A stretch of DNA of 64,000 nt from CAZSLZ01 sp964607865 (GTDB lineage: Bacteria > Vulcanimicrobiota > JAJTBE01 > CAZSLZ01). The notes beneath the pieces are model-generated. The model ran no database searches and was not told the origin of the DNA. It saw only the letters and a list, made by a program, of their open reading frames with translations. The stretch lies in contig CAZSLZ010000001.1 of NCBI GenBank assembly GCA_964607865.1, positions 1-64,000 on the forward strand, read 5' to 3'. Below, piece after piece: positions 54,074 to 62,062 of this stretch (position 1 is its first letter; each line of letters opens with the position of its first letter). The translations under genes and the position numbers were made by a program.

Positions 54074-54234
54074 TTTCCACTCCTTGAAGTAAGCTGACTT
54101 GGAAAGATGTTCAACAAATTCAGGAAATTACCTTTCTAAAAAGTATTATTCCCTTTCTATCTCACAAGGAACTGAAACACTGTCGGCGAATAAAAATATG
54201 TATATTGTGGCTTTAACTTGAGGATGGAATTTCT

Positions 54235-55305
54235 GTGCAAAAAATAATTCAATATTTAAAAGAAGTTGTAGAACGTGGAGGGTCTGATCTGCATATCAGC
54301 CCTGATTCTCCTCCAATGATGAGGATGAACGGCGAACTGGTTCACCTGGTGAGGAATATTCTTACCAGGGAAGAAACATCGATACTGTTGAAGGATATGC
54401 TGGACGAAGAACAACTGAGAATTCTTGATGAGAGTAAAAGCCTGGATATTGCTTACGAGATTCCCCACGCGGGTTATATCCAGAGGTTTCGCTGTAATCT
54501 TTTCTATCAGAAACGGGGGCTCGACGGTGTATTCAGGGTTATTCCCAGAGAAATTCCTACCCTGAAGGACTTGAACCTGCCTACTTCACTGGAAGGGCTG
54601 ATAAATTTTGATCATGGGTTAATCATTATAACCGGCCCCACAGGAAGTGGGAAATCCACCACCATTTCCGCCCTGATAGATCTTACCAACGAGGTGCAGT
54701 ATAAGCACATAATTACCATAGAAGATCCTATAGAATTTGTTCATCCCAACAAGTTATCCATACTTCACCAACGCCAGGTAAGGCTTCATACCAATAATTT
54801 TTATGAAGCATTGAAAACTTCCCTGAGGCAGGACCCGGATATTATCATGGTCGGAGAATTAAGAAATCAGGAAACGGTGGAATTGGCGCTTACAGCAGCC
54901 AGCACCGGCCAGCTGGTTTATACCACCATGCACACTCCCACAACTTCGAAAGCTATTGAACGACTGGTAGAGTTTTTTCCTTCTCAGAGGCAGAACTCGG
55001 TCAGGGTGGTTCTGGCTGAATTTATCCGCGCCATTATTTCTCAACAATTGGTGCCCCGCCTGGACGGATGGGGACGTATTCCCGCGGTAGAAATTCTCAT
55101 TAACTGCCCCCCCATAGCCAATATGATACGAGAATTCAAACCCCATCAAATTCTATCTATAATTCAGACCAGCAAAAATGTGGGAATGGTTTCCATGGAT
55201 GATTATCTTGTAAAACTGTTTGAAGATGGGGTACTTTCCGCAGAAACAGTTTACGAATATTCCATCGATCATAATCGTATCAAGCAAAAAATGGGGGGCT
55301 CATAA
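54235..55305 (+). CDS. PilT-like ATPase (paralog D)
   Basis: 356 residues, plain PilT length. GSDLHISPDSPP at the N-terminal domain, Walker A GPTGSGKST (134-142), TIEDPIEF, Walker B MVGELRN, His box TTMHTPTT. Catalytic residues are kept although the Asp of GE(M/L)RD is Asn and the TQRE segment is HQRQVRLH. Starts at GTG 54235 behind GAGGATGG. Its stop overlaps the next ATG by one base, so it is translationally coupled to the degenerate paralog. The two may form a hetero-hexamer or a catalytic/regulatory pair, by analogy with PilT/PilU. Confidence 0.9.
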   Translation: MQKIIQYLKEVVERGGSDLHISPDSPPMMRMNGELVHLVRNILTREETSILLKDMLDEEQLRILDESKSLDIAYEIPHAGYIQRFRCNLFYQKRGLDGVFRVIPREIPTLKDLNLPTSLEGLINFDHGLIIITGPTGSGKSTTISALIDLTNEVQYKHIITIEDPIEFVHPNKLSILHQRQVRLHTNNFYEALKTSLRQDPDIIMVGELRNQETVELALTAASTGQLVYTTMHTPTTSKAIERLVEFFPSQRQNSVRVVLAEFIRAIISQQLVPRLDGWGRIPAVEILINCPPIANMIREFKPHQILSIIQTSKNVGMVSMDDYLVKLFEDGVLSAETVYEYSIDHNRIKQKMGGS

Positions 55306-57047
55306 TGTCGAATTCCCATGGCAACCAACGCAATAAGGGCAACGATTTTCAATCATTCTTATATGCGCTTTCGGGACAGGATCCACCCCCGCCCAGGAAG
55401 CCCGATACTTCCAACCTGCAAAAAAAGCAGACCAAACCTGCCGCTCCTTCGGCGAGCCCGGCAAAACCCACGGCGCACAGGCCCAAGCCAAATACGGAGG
55501 ATGAGCACAAAGACACAGGCGGAAAAACTTTAAAACGCAAAAGCAGTATGCTTTCTAAAAAAAACCTGTTATCGAACCAGCAGAAGTTTCTGCCCAGAAA
55601 ATCCCTGCCTTCGAAAAACCGGACAATAAAGAAAGAGAACAAGCGTACCGTACTTACAGGAAAGGATGATTCCACTTTCCTGATGGGGACCCGGGAAAAG
55701 GGCCCCCAGGTTTCACTGAAAAATGATTCTGGTTTTTTGCCCCGGATGGATAAATTCTCGCATCCTGTTGCCAAGACTCCGGTCAAACCAATCATCAAAA
55801 CAGAAGAAATAGAGAAGCCTCCGGTCAAACTGGAAGAAGTAAAAGCAACAGATACCGGCAGGCTAAGCGCTTCTGAAGAATTACTTGAACCGAAAACTGA
55901 ATCTCAGCCCGAAACTGCGCCAAAAGACAAGAAATCGGAAAAAGAAGACCGTTTCGCTCTTTCTAATGTAAGTATAAAACCAAAAATAAACCTGGATCAA
56001 TTACTTGAAACCGTGGTAAGGGAAAACGCCACCGATATGCATGTGGGCGTGGGGGCTATTCCATCATTAAGAATTCATGGAGAAATTCTCCAGATGGAAT
56101 TACCCGATCTGGATGAAGAAACTACAAACAATTTACTTCTTCCAATTTTAAATGAGGAACAGAGAAACCTTCTGGAAGAAAACGGTGAAGTGGATTTTTC
56201 CTATGATTATTTTGATAAAGCCCGGTTCCGGATTAATTATTTTAAACATCACTGGGGGGTGGGAGCCGTCTTCCATATGATCCCCACACAAATACCCACA
56301 TTAAAACAGCTGGGCCTGCCCCAGGTGGTTACTTCCCTTATAAAACAAAGAAAGGGTTTGATCCTGGTATCTGGCCCCAGCGGAAGTGGTAAATCCACCA
56401 CTATAGCTTCTTTGCTCAACACCATCAACAATACCCGGAAGCTGAGAATTATTACCCTGGAAAGGCCCATAGAATATATTATAAATAGTAATAACTGCCT
56501 GGTTTCACAAAGAGAAGTTGGCAAAGATGTAGATTCTTTCAATGTAGCTCTGTGGAACGTGGTGAGAGAAGACCCGGACATAATCATGATCAGTGACTTA
56601 TGGAACAAAAGTGATGTGAAACAGGTGCTGAAAATTGCTGAAACAGGGCACCTGGTTATTGCAGCTATTCAAACCATAGATACCACAAAGGCAATCGAAA
56701 GAATCATTAATTTCTTTCCCGACAAGGAACAGAATATAATCAAAATAATGCTTTCAGAATCACTGGTGGGTATTATTTCCCAGCGATTAATTCCCAAAAT
56801 TGACGGCCGGGGCCGTGTGGGTGCCTATGAAGTACTTATCAGCTCCACAGGCATGGCTTCCATAATAAGGGAAGGGAAACTTTCTCAAATCCCCTCGATG
56901 ATTCAGACAGGTAAAAGCCAGGGAATGCAAACCATGGACCAATCATTGCTGAAACTGGTTGAACAGGGAATGGTATCACCCCAGATCATCAGGGATATCA
57001 TCTCGGATGTTCGTTATTTCAAAAGGGCAGGAATCCGTTTCGATTAA
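55305..57047 (+). CDS. Degenerate PilT-like ATPase with long disordered N-terminus (paralog E)
   Basis: 580 residues. The first 225 are disordered, Lys/Pro/Ser-rich, with two DS-x-FL repeats (DDSTFLMG, NDSGFLPR). The PilT core then begins at NATDMHVGVGAIPS. Walker A GPSGSGKST (357-365) is intact, but the Asp box is LERPIEY in place of EDPIEY, Walker B is IMISDLWN in place of LVGEMRD, and the His box is AAIQTID in place of STLHT. ATP binding is likely kept while hydrolysis is probably impaired. Coupled to the intact paralog D by TAATG. A regulatory subunit is the simplest reading. Confidence 0.88.
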   Translation: MSNSHGNQRNKGNDFQSFLYALSGQDPPPPRKPDTSNLQKKQTKPAAPSASPAKPTAHRPKPNTEDEHKDTGGKTLKRKSSMLSKKNLLSNQQKFLPRKSLPSKNRTIKKENKRTVLTGKDDSTFLMGTREKGPQVSLKNDSGFLPRMDKFSHPVAKTPVKPIIKTEEIEKPPVKLEEVKATDTGRLSASEELLEPKTESQPETAPKDKKSEKEDRFALSNVSIKPKINLDQLLETVVRENATDMHVGVGAIPSLRIHGEILQMELPDLDEETTNNLLLPILNEEQRNLLEENGEVDFSYDYFDKARFRINYFKHHWGVGAVFHMIPTQIPTLKQLGLPQVVTSLIKQRKGLILVSGPSGSGKSTTIASLLNTINNTRKLRIITLERPIEYIINSNNCLVSQREVGKDVDSFNVALWNVVREDPDIIMISDLWNKSDVKQVLKIAETGHLVIAAIQTIDTTKAIERIINFFPDKEQNIIKIMLSESLVGIISQRLIPKIDGRGRVGAYEVLISSTGMASIIREGKLSQIPSMIQTGKSQGMQTMDQSLLKLVEQGMVSPQIIRDIISDVRYFKRAGIRFD

Positions 57048-57064
57048 TCGGTTCTTATGGAATA

Positions 57065-58234
57065 TCAGTCGGTTTCTTCCACAATCTGCCCCAGAACTGC
57101 TGGCTGGTTTTCATAGATAACCAGGGTAAAATATCCCCGAACTTTAAAGGGAGTACCATCCTTTTTGACGGCAACAAAATCATATTTCAGGGGTACTTCC
57201 TGGTTCTTAAGCCTGTCGCTGGCGTTCTTCTGCAATTTTTGCCGGTAATCAGGATGAACCAACTTCCAGATATGGATACTGGCCAGTTCTTCTTCGGAAT
57301 AACCGGTAACCTCGCTTAATCGCTTATTGAAAAGTTTAAAGGTATTATCCTGATGGATATAAATGGGTAAGGGAGAATGGTTTATCAATTTTATCAATTG
57401 CTGGTTTTTCTGGGCAAGTTTTTCTTTTGTTTGAACAATTTGAGTCAGGTCTTCGATAGTTACAAGCAGAGCTTCAAGTTTTCCCTTATTGTTTTTGAGG
57501 GGCGCAAAATTTATCAATAGATATTTTTTAACTGCTCCAGGAAGCAAATAATAACCTTGGGCAAAACCTGCCACATCTTTTCTGCCTTCAAGGGTCTGGT
57601 CGATCAGGCCTTTAATATCGGGAGCATCGCCAATAGGGCGAAATGTATCAAGGTTTTCATAATGTTCTGACATTTCATCAAGGTTTTTTCGGGTGAGAAA
57701 GATACACGCTCTGTTCCAGCAGAGTATATTTTTATTTTCATCAACAATAAAAGTTGCCACCGGGTTCGAATCAATGGCATGCCGGAATAATGATTGGTAA
57801 TATCGCCTTTGTTTATCAGCAAGGTTCTTTTTAATGTGGTTTATTATTGTGTGAATGATACGCTTAAAAGATGAAATACCTGCTTTTCTGTGAAAGAAAT
57901 CATCAACACCTGCCCTAAGCGCTCTTGCTTCCAGATAAGGATCGGTCTCAGAAGTTATCATAATTACTGGTGTTTCAGGGCAGATCTGCTTCAATTCGCG
58001 GATTAAATCGATTCCATCAAAGTTTCCCCCCAGGTTAAAATCAGTTATTACGCAATCAAATACATCGGTCTCCAAAGTTTCAAAAACTTCAACCGGGGTT
58101 TTACGCCAGGCTATCTTGAAGGAAGAAGAATGTTTCAACAATTTTGTTTTGAAAATCCAGAAATTCTCTTCCCTGTCGTCCACATATAGAATTTTCAGAA
58201 TGTTATCAAAAAACTCATCCATTTTTTTAACCAT
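57065..58234 (-). CDS. Receiver-PAS-PAS signalling protein
   Basis: 389 residues. A receiver domain (about 10-135) with phospho-acceptor Asp in CVITDFNLGG, Thr/Ser switch in IMITSETDP and a late Lys in FFHRKAG. Two PAS domains follow: one at about 145-270 (NPVATFIVDENKNILCWNRA) and one at about 275-385 (LPIYIHQDNTFKLFNKRL ... VHPDYR). No kinase, GGDEF or DNA-binding output follows, so the protein probably acts by binding a partner. It is transcribed after the FlgM-motif gene (58295-58702) with a hairpin between them, and converges with the degenerate PilT gene. Confidence 0.88.
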   Translation of the reverse strand: MVKKMDEFFDNILKILYVDDREENFWIFKTKLLKHSSSFKIAWRKTPVEVFETLETDVFDCVITDFNLGGNFDGIDLIRELKQICPETPVIMITSETDPYLEARALRAGVDDFFHRKAGISSFKRIIHTIINHIKKNLADKQRRYYQSLFRHAIDSNPVATFIVDENKNILCWNRACIFLTRKNLDEMSEHYENLDTFRPIGDAPDIKGLIDQTLEGRKDVAGFAQGYYLLPGAVKKYLLINFAPLKNNKGKLEALLVTIEDLTQIVQTKEKLAQKNQQLIKLINHSPLPIYIHQDNTFKLFNKRLSEVTGYSEEELASIHIWKLVHPDYRQKLQKNASDRLKNQEVPLKYDFVAVKKDGTPFKVRGYFTLVIYENQPAVLGQIVEETD

Positions 58235-58240
58235 ATAACT

Positions 58241-58268
58241 CAGAACCCGATGAAATCATCGGGTTCTG
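58241..58268 (-). terminator. Hairpin between the FlgM-motif gene and the REC-PAS-PAS gene
   Basis: Perfect 13-bp stem CAGAACCCGATGA/TCATCGGGTTCTG with a 2-base loop. No T run follows on the minus strand, so it may attenuate or process the transcript and not fully stop it. Confidence 0.55.
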
Positions 58269-58294
58269 CAACTATTACTCTGTTATTTAATTTT

Positions 58295-58702
58295 TTACTG
58301 GGCTATATTCCATCCTTCAACTTGCTCAACCTGTTTTTCTGCAGGAAGTGGAGGTGGGGTGGCTGCTTTGGCATGGGGTGGTGGAGGAAGTGATGAGGAT
58401 TTCTGGGCTTTAAATTCTTCTGGGCTCTTACGAGCCATGCCTACTAAACCGCCGCTCATGCCCACGTTCCAGGCCCGTTTTAAAAAGCCCGGTTCTTCCT
58501 GTTTGATGGTTGCCATATTCTGTTTTAAATTGCTTCTGGCCTCTGTAGTGGAAATCGATACAGAATCTTTCGCTTCGCCGGCAGCGTTTTTGGCTTTTTC
58601 CATAACATTATCGATGGTCTTCTTTGCCTGGCTGCCCCGCCAGGTCTGCGTCGATTTTCCTATAAAATTGTCAAGCTTTTGACCGATTGAGGCAAATTTC
58701 AT
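58295..58702 (-). CDS. Small protein with FlgM-like motif
   Basis: 135 residues, no signal peptide. An N-terminal helical basic part leads to DSVSISTTEAR (46-56), close to the D-S-V-x-L-S-x-E-A-R of FlgM. The middle (FLKRAWNVGMSGGLVGMARK) is amphipathic or weakly hydrophobic, and the C-terminus is Pro-rich (PPPPHAKAATPPPLPAEKQ). The ribosome site is GGGGAG. The promoter has three PhoP-type repeats. It is not a complete FlgM (the sigma-binding C-terminal helices are not recognisable). Possible roles: exported effector, regulator of a sigma factor such as the FliA-like one encoded 2 kb away. Both are speculation. Confidence 0.72.
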   Translation of the reverse strand: MKFASIGQKLDNFIGKSTQTWRGSQAKKTIDNVMEKAKNAAGEAKDSVSISTTEARSNLKQNMATIKQEEPGFLKRAWNVGMSGGLVGMARKSPEEFKAQKSSSLPPPPHAKAATPPPLPAEKQVEQVEGWNIAQ

Positions 58703-58749
58703 GCTTTCATCTCCCCGTAAATATTCAATGAACCGATAACTTGATAAAC

Positions 58750-58814
58750 ATTATACAATAAAAATAATGATTTGTCATTGGCTGAACATAAAAAAAATGT
58801 AAAAAAAATGTAAA
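58750..58814 (-). promoter_or_regulatory. Promoter with three PhoP-type repeats upstream of the FlgM-motif gene
   Basis: Minus strand: TTTACA (58814-58809), 5 bp, TTTACA (58803-58798), 5 bp, TTTATG (58792-58787), then ATGACA (58778-58773), 17 bp, TATAAT (58755-58750). Spacing and orientation match the sites at 14292, 21835 and 25695. Confidence 0.65.
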
Positions 58815-58869
58815 TTTATGGAAAAAAATTAGAAAAAGGAGATTCCCAGTCATTAATAAATTAAAAAGT

Positions 58870-60291
58870 ATGAACGATTCGAACAAAAATAAACTTAAAA
58901 AAGCCCTGGGGCTTTTTGACCTCATATTGTTGAATATAGTTGCCATTGTGGGTTTGAGATGGACTGCCAATGCAGCTTCCATTGGCCCGGGTTCAATCAT
59001 CCTCTGGCTTCTGGCAATGCTGGTATTCTTTATTCCATCGGCGCTGGTGGTTATGGACCTTGCTTCTCACCGGCCCAGAGAAGGGGGCATATATCCCTGG
59101 ACCAGGGAAGCCTGCGGAGATTTCAATGGGTTTATCTGTGGCTTTTTCTACTGGGTCAATAATATCATATATTATCCCAACCTGTTAATTTTTTTGTCGG
59201 GAATCTTTCTTTATGTGGGGGGCGCCCGGTTCCTGCATCTGGAAACTAACAGCCTGTATTTTGCCATATTCTCTCTGGTTCTTTTGTGGATTGCAATAAT
59301 CAGCAATATTGTGGGTTTAAAAACGGGAAAATGGCTTCAGAACATAGGCTCGGCAGGAACCTGGATTACTGCCCTGGTGCTGATTATTCTTGCGGGGATT
59401 GCCTGGAAAAAGTTCGGAATTGCACAGGATTTCTCTCAGAATATTATGCCTGACTTCAAAGATCTGACAGTGTGGGCAGTGTTTTCCAATTTATGTTTCA
59501 GTTTTGCAGGTATGGAATTGCAGGGATGTATGGGGGAAGAGATCGACGAACCAGGGAAGAATATTCCCAGAGCAATATTTATATCGGGCATTGCCATCGT
59601 CCTGATTTATATTTTTAGCACCTTGGCGCTTATGGTCGCTCTGCCTGCCAATGAAATAAATGTTATAAGCGGAATAGTTCAGGTTATTGCCCGGGTTGCC
59701 GAAAAGGTTAACCTGGTATGGATGGGGCCGGTGATTGCCCTTTTTCTTACAATTGGGGGCTTAGGCGGTTGCGGAGCCTGGCTGGCGGGTACCGCCAGAA
59801 TCCCATTTACCATAGGTATCGATAATTATCTGCCTGAATGGTTCGCCAGAATCCACCCCAGGTGGGGAACCCCTGTAAATGCCCTTCTTGCCCAGGGAAT
59901 TTTCTCTTCTCTTTTTATTATAATGGCGGCAGTGGGTTCAAAAGTGAAGGAATCATATATGTTATTGCTGGGGGCAACAGTGATTCTCTATTTCATACCC
60001 TATGTATATATGTTTATTGATTTTCTGATTTTAAGAAAAAAAGACGGTGAAATAATAATGAAAACCCCGGCCATACTGGGATACATTGGCATTTTAACCA
60101 CTGTTTTTGCCATAGCTATGGCTATAATACCCCCGCCGGAAACAAAAAATGTATTACTTTATGAATTGAAACTTCTGGGCGGGCCGGTTTTCTTTTTTAT
60201 CCTGGCATATTTTCTTTATTCCAGGGGCAGAAAGAAAAAAGCAAAAGGAAAAACAGCAGATGATAAATCTTTTTTAGAAGGAAATGGTTAA
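58870..60291 (+). CDS. APC-family amino acid/polyamine permease
   Basis: 473 residues with twelve predicted membrane helices. The first reads FDLILLNIVAIVGLRWTANAASIGPGS, split here as LNIVAIVGLRW and ANAASIGPGS, with the helix-1 break typical of APC transporters. EGGIYPWTREACGDFNGFICGF and FAGMELQGCMGEEIDEPGKNIPRAI (in two parts) are family hallmarks shared with glutamate/GABA-type antiporters and YfnA-like permeases. The C-terminus is basic. Substrate unknown; amino acid or polyamine transport would fit the nearby hutH and agmatinase genes only loosely. The ATG lacks a closely spaced ribosome site; AAGGAGA lies about 28 bases upstream. Confidence 0.9.
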   Translation: MNDSNKNKLKKALGLFDLILLNIVAIVGLRWTANAASIGPGSIILWLLAMLVFFIPSALVVMDLASHRPREGGIYPWTREACGDFNGFICGFFYWVNNIIYYPNLLIFLSGIFLYVGGARFLHLETNSLYFAIFSLVLLWIAIISNIVGLKTGKWLQNIGSAGTWITALVLIILAGIAWKKFGIAQDFSQNIMPDFKDLTVWAVFSNLCFSFAGMELQGCMGEEIDEPGKNIPRAIFISGIAIVLIYIFSTLALMVALPANEINVISGIVQVIARVAEKVNLVWMGPVIALFLTIGGLGGCGAWLAGTARIPFTIGIDNYLPEWFARIHPRWGTPVNALLAQGIFSSLFIIMAAVGSKVKESYMLLLGATVILYFIPYVYMFIDFLILRKKDGEIIMKTPAILGYIGILTTVFAIAMAIIPPPETKNVLLYELKLLGGPVFFFILAYFLYSRGRKKKAKGKTADDKSFLEGNG

Positions 60292-60335
60292 CTTGCAGGG
60301 AAAATCCCAATAACATATATTCAGGAGGACCTTAT

Positions 60336-60851
60336 ATGATTTTATGTATGCGTTGCGGTGCCCAGAATAACCCTGATGAAAATTACTGCCAATCCTGTGG
60401 AGCCACCTTGCCCAAACTGGCTTATTCCATGGAGATGGCTGCTGTGGAGAAGGTAATGGATTTGTATTATAAATTCGAAGATGCTGTAAACAAGTTAAGA
60501 AATGGCGAGTGGTCTGAAAATGATTTCGAAGATTTCGCTGTGGGAATGCAGGCAAAACTCGGACAGAGAGAAGAAGAAATTAAAGAAGTGGAGATTGATG
60601 AAGAAATAATGGATGATTTTGAAGCTGAACTGGAAGTGGGTTTCCAGGGAGTGGAGAAAATCAACGACGGTGTGGATACCCTGCTCGATTACCTGGAAGA
60701 CAAGAACGAATCCCATCTGGATAATGGGCTTGGTTTCATAAAACAGGGGCTGGAATTGATACACCAGGCCCGGATTATCAACAGGGAAAGAGATAAAAGG
60801 CTGAATGCCGATGCCGATGCTTACCGACAAGAAGGTACAATGGAACTGTAA
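60336..60851 (+). CDS. Small zinc-ribbon protein with acidic helical region
   Basis: 171 residues. Zinc ribbon C4-x2-C7 (CMRC) and C18-x2-C21 (CQSC) with the consensus GAQNNPDENYCQSCGATL, then acidic helices (KEVEIDEEIMDDFEAELEVG) and a helical end. It has the same design as the larger protein at 17816-18979, and short segments such as GLGFIKQGLELIHQA suggest a helical bundle. Ribosome site AGGAGG. It follows the permease gene by 44 bp and converges with the sigma factor gene. Function unknown. Confidence 0.72.
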   Translation: MILCMRCGAQNNPDENYCQSCGATLPKLAYSMEMAAVEKVMDLYYKFEDAVNKLRNGEWSENDFEDFAVGMQAKLGQREEEIKEVEIDEEIMDDFEAELEVGFQGVEKINDGVDTLLDYLEDKNESHLDNGLGFIKQGLELIHQARIINRERDKRLNADADAYRQEGTMEL

Positions 60852-60883
60852 ATTTAAATTTTTCTTTAATATTTAAGGCAGGG

Positions 60884-61657
60884 TCAGGAGGAAACTCCAG
60901 TGCCCTGTTTTTTTGGTTTGGCTGGTTCTCCGGTGAGATGGGCCTTGAGTTTTTTAAGAATACCCGAATGAATCTGGCTTATACGGGCCTCGGAAATATT
61001 CAGGACGTGCTTGATTTCTTTTAAAGTCAGATCTTCAATATAATATAGTGATAAAATCAGCTTTTCACGGTCACCCAGCTCAGCGATAGCTTCTTTTAAT
61101 TGAACTTTTATCTCAGCCCGGGCGAAATCCCGTTCTGAATCGTTACCTGTAACCGATGAGGCCTTGTCCTCGGGAGCATAATACCGGCTGGTGAAGGTCT
61201 GTAAATCTTCGAATGAATACATTTGAGACTGTTCCACATCTTGAACTACCTTGTTAAGGGTGCTTACCGGGGTTTCCATAGCCTGGGAAATTTCGTTCAT
61301 GGTGGGTTCGCGAAGCAAATCCTGGCGAAGTTCCTGACGTACCTTTTCGATGGTCTTGGAAATTTTTCGGATGCGCCGGGGAACCCAATCCATGGAACGC
61401 AGGGAGTCAAGTATAGCGCCTTTAATACGGATAGAAGCATAGGAAGAAAAATTTACACCTTCCCGGTTGTCGAATTTTTTGGCAGCATCCATCAGGCCCA
61501 GTAATCCCTCGTGAATAAGATCTTCGGTATCGATATGATTGGGGAGAAACATGGACATTTTGGAAGCAATTATCCTTACCAGGTTAATATGCTCCTTTAT
61601 CAGTTCCTTCTTTTCATTGTCAAATTTTTCTGCCGGTTTTTTCATAACACTTACCAT
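60884..61657 (-). CDS. FliA/WhiG-like sigma-28-family sigma factor
   Basis: 257 residues. Region 2: LIKEHINLVRIIASKM, DTEDLIHEGLLGLMDAAKKF, FSSYASIRIKGAILDSLRSM, then DWVPRRIRKISK, which is typical of FliA. Region 3 EPTMNEISQAM; region 4 LTLKEIKHVLNISEARISQI. The tail is Pro/Lys-rich. Starts at ATG 61657 behind AGGGGG. No flagellar gene is in the window, so its regulon may be motility elsewhere or surface functions, as for WhiG-like factors. Four nearby proteins with FlgM-like motifs make an anti-sigma link worth testing. Confidence 0.92.
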   Translation of the reverse strand: MVSVMKKPAEKFDNEKKELIKEHINLVRIIASKMSMFLPNHIDTEDLIHEGLLGLMDAAKKFDNREGVNFSSYASIRIKGAILDSLRSMDWVPRRIRKISKTIEKVRQELRQDLLREPTMNEISQAMETPVSTLNKVVQDVEQSQMYSFEDLQTFTSRYYAPEDKASSVTGNDSERDFARAEIKVQLKEAIAELGDREKLILSLYYIEDLTLKEIKHVLNISEARISQIHSGILKKLKAHLTGEPAKPKKQGTGVSS

Positions 61658-62062
61658 TCAAGCCCCCTATGATAATAATTTACAGCCGGGCCAAAAATTT
61701 CTTCAAACTTAACCGGAGGTTGGCCAGAATATAGTAATAATATTGTAAAGGCTTTTAACTGTTTCGATAAAACCGTAATTTATGCCTTTTTTTTGAAGGA
61801 ATTTCTTCTAAAAATTATTCCCAGAATTACATTATACCCGGGAATAATTGAACTTGTTTTATACAGGAACATTGAAAAATATAATTGAAAAAAATTTTTT
61901 TCTGAATTCGTTAATTTTAAAAGGATTTTCATTCTTAAAAGAGGTATGTTACTCCACTAAAAATTAATTTTTTCCCATAACCATGGTAATAGAATGTAAA
62001 AGTTTTTTTCCGGGTAAAGGGTAATTTAATTTACACTAATTTATTAAAGGAGAGTGGTTCTT
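61658..62062. other. Gene-free region between the sigma factor and the DHS-like gene
   Basis: About 400 bp, AT-rich, containing the promoters of two divergent genes. The only clear structure is a perfect 9-bp inverted repeat ATTATTCCC/GGGAATAAT (61814-61822 and 61840-61848) enclosing a TATAAT-like sequence on the minus strand (61836-61831), which could be an operator. No further gene, tRNA or riboswitch is visible. Confidence 0.5.

Noticed and set aside
61814..61848. The ATTATTCCC/GGGAATAAT inverted repeat as a terminator for the sigma factor or DHS-like gene.
   Set aside because: It lies upstream of both divergent genes, has a 17-base loop and no T run; an operator is more likely.
62030..62062. 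TTTACA-N5-TTATTA upstream of the DHS-like gene as another PhoP-type site.
   Set aside because: It overlaps the ribosome-binding region, its second half deviates and no promoter follows it.
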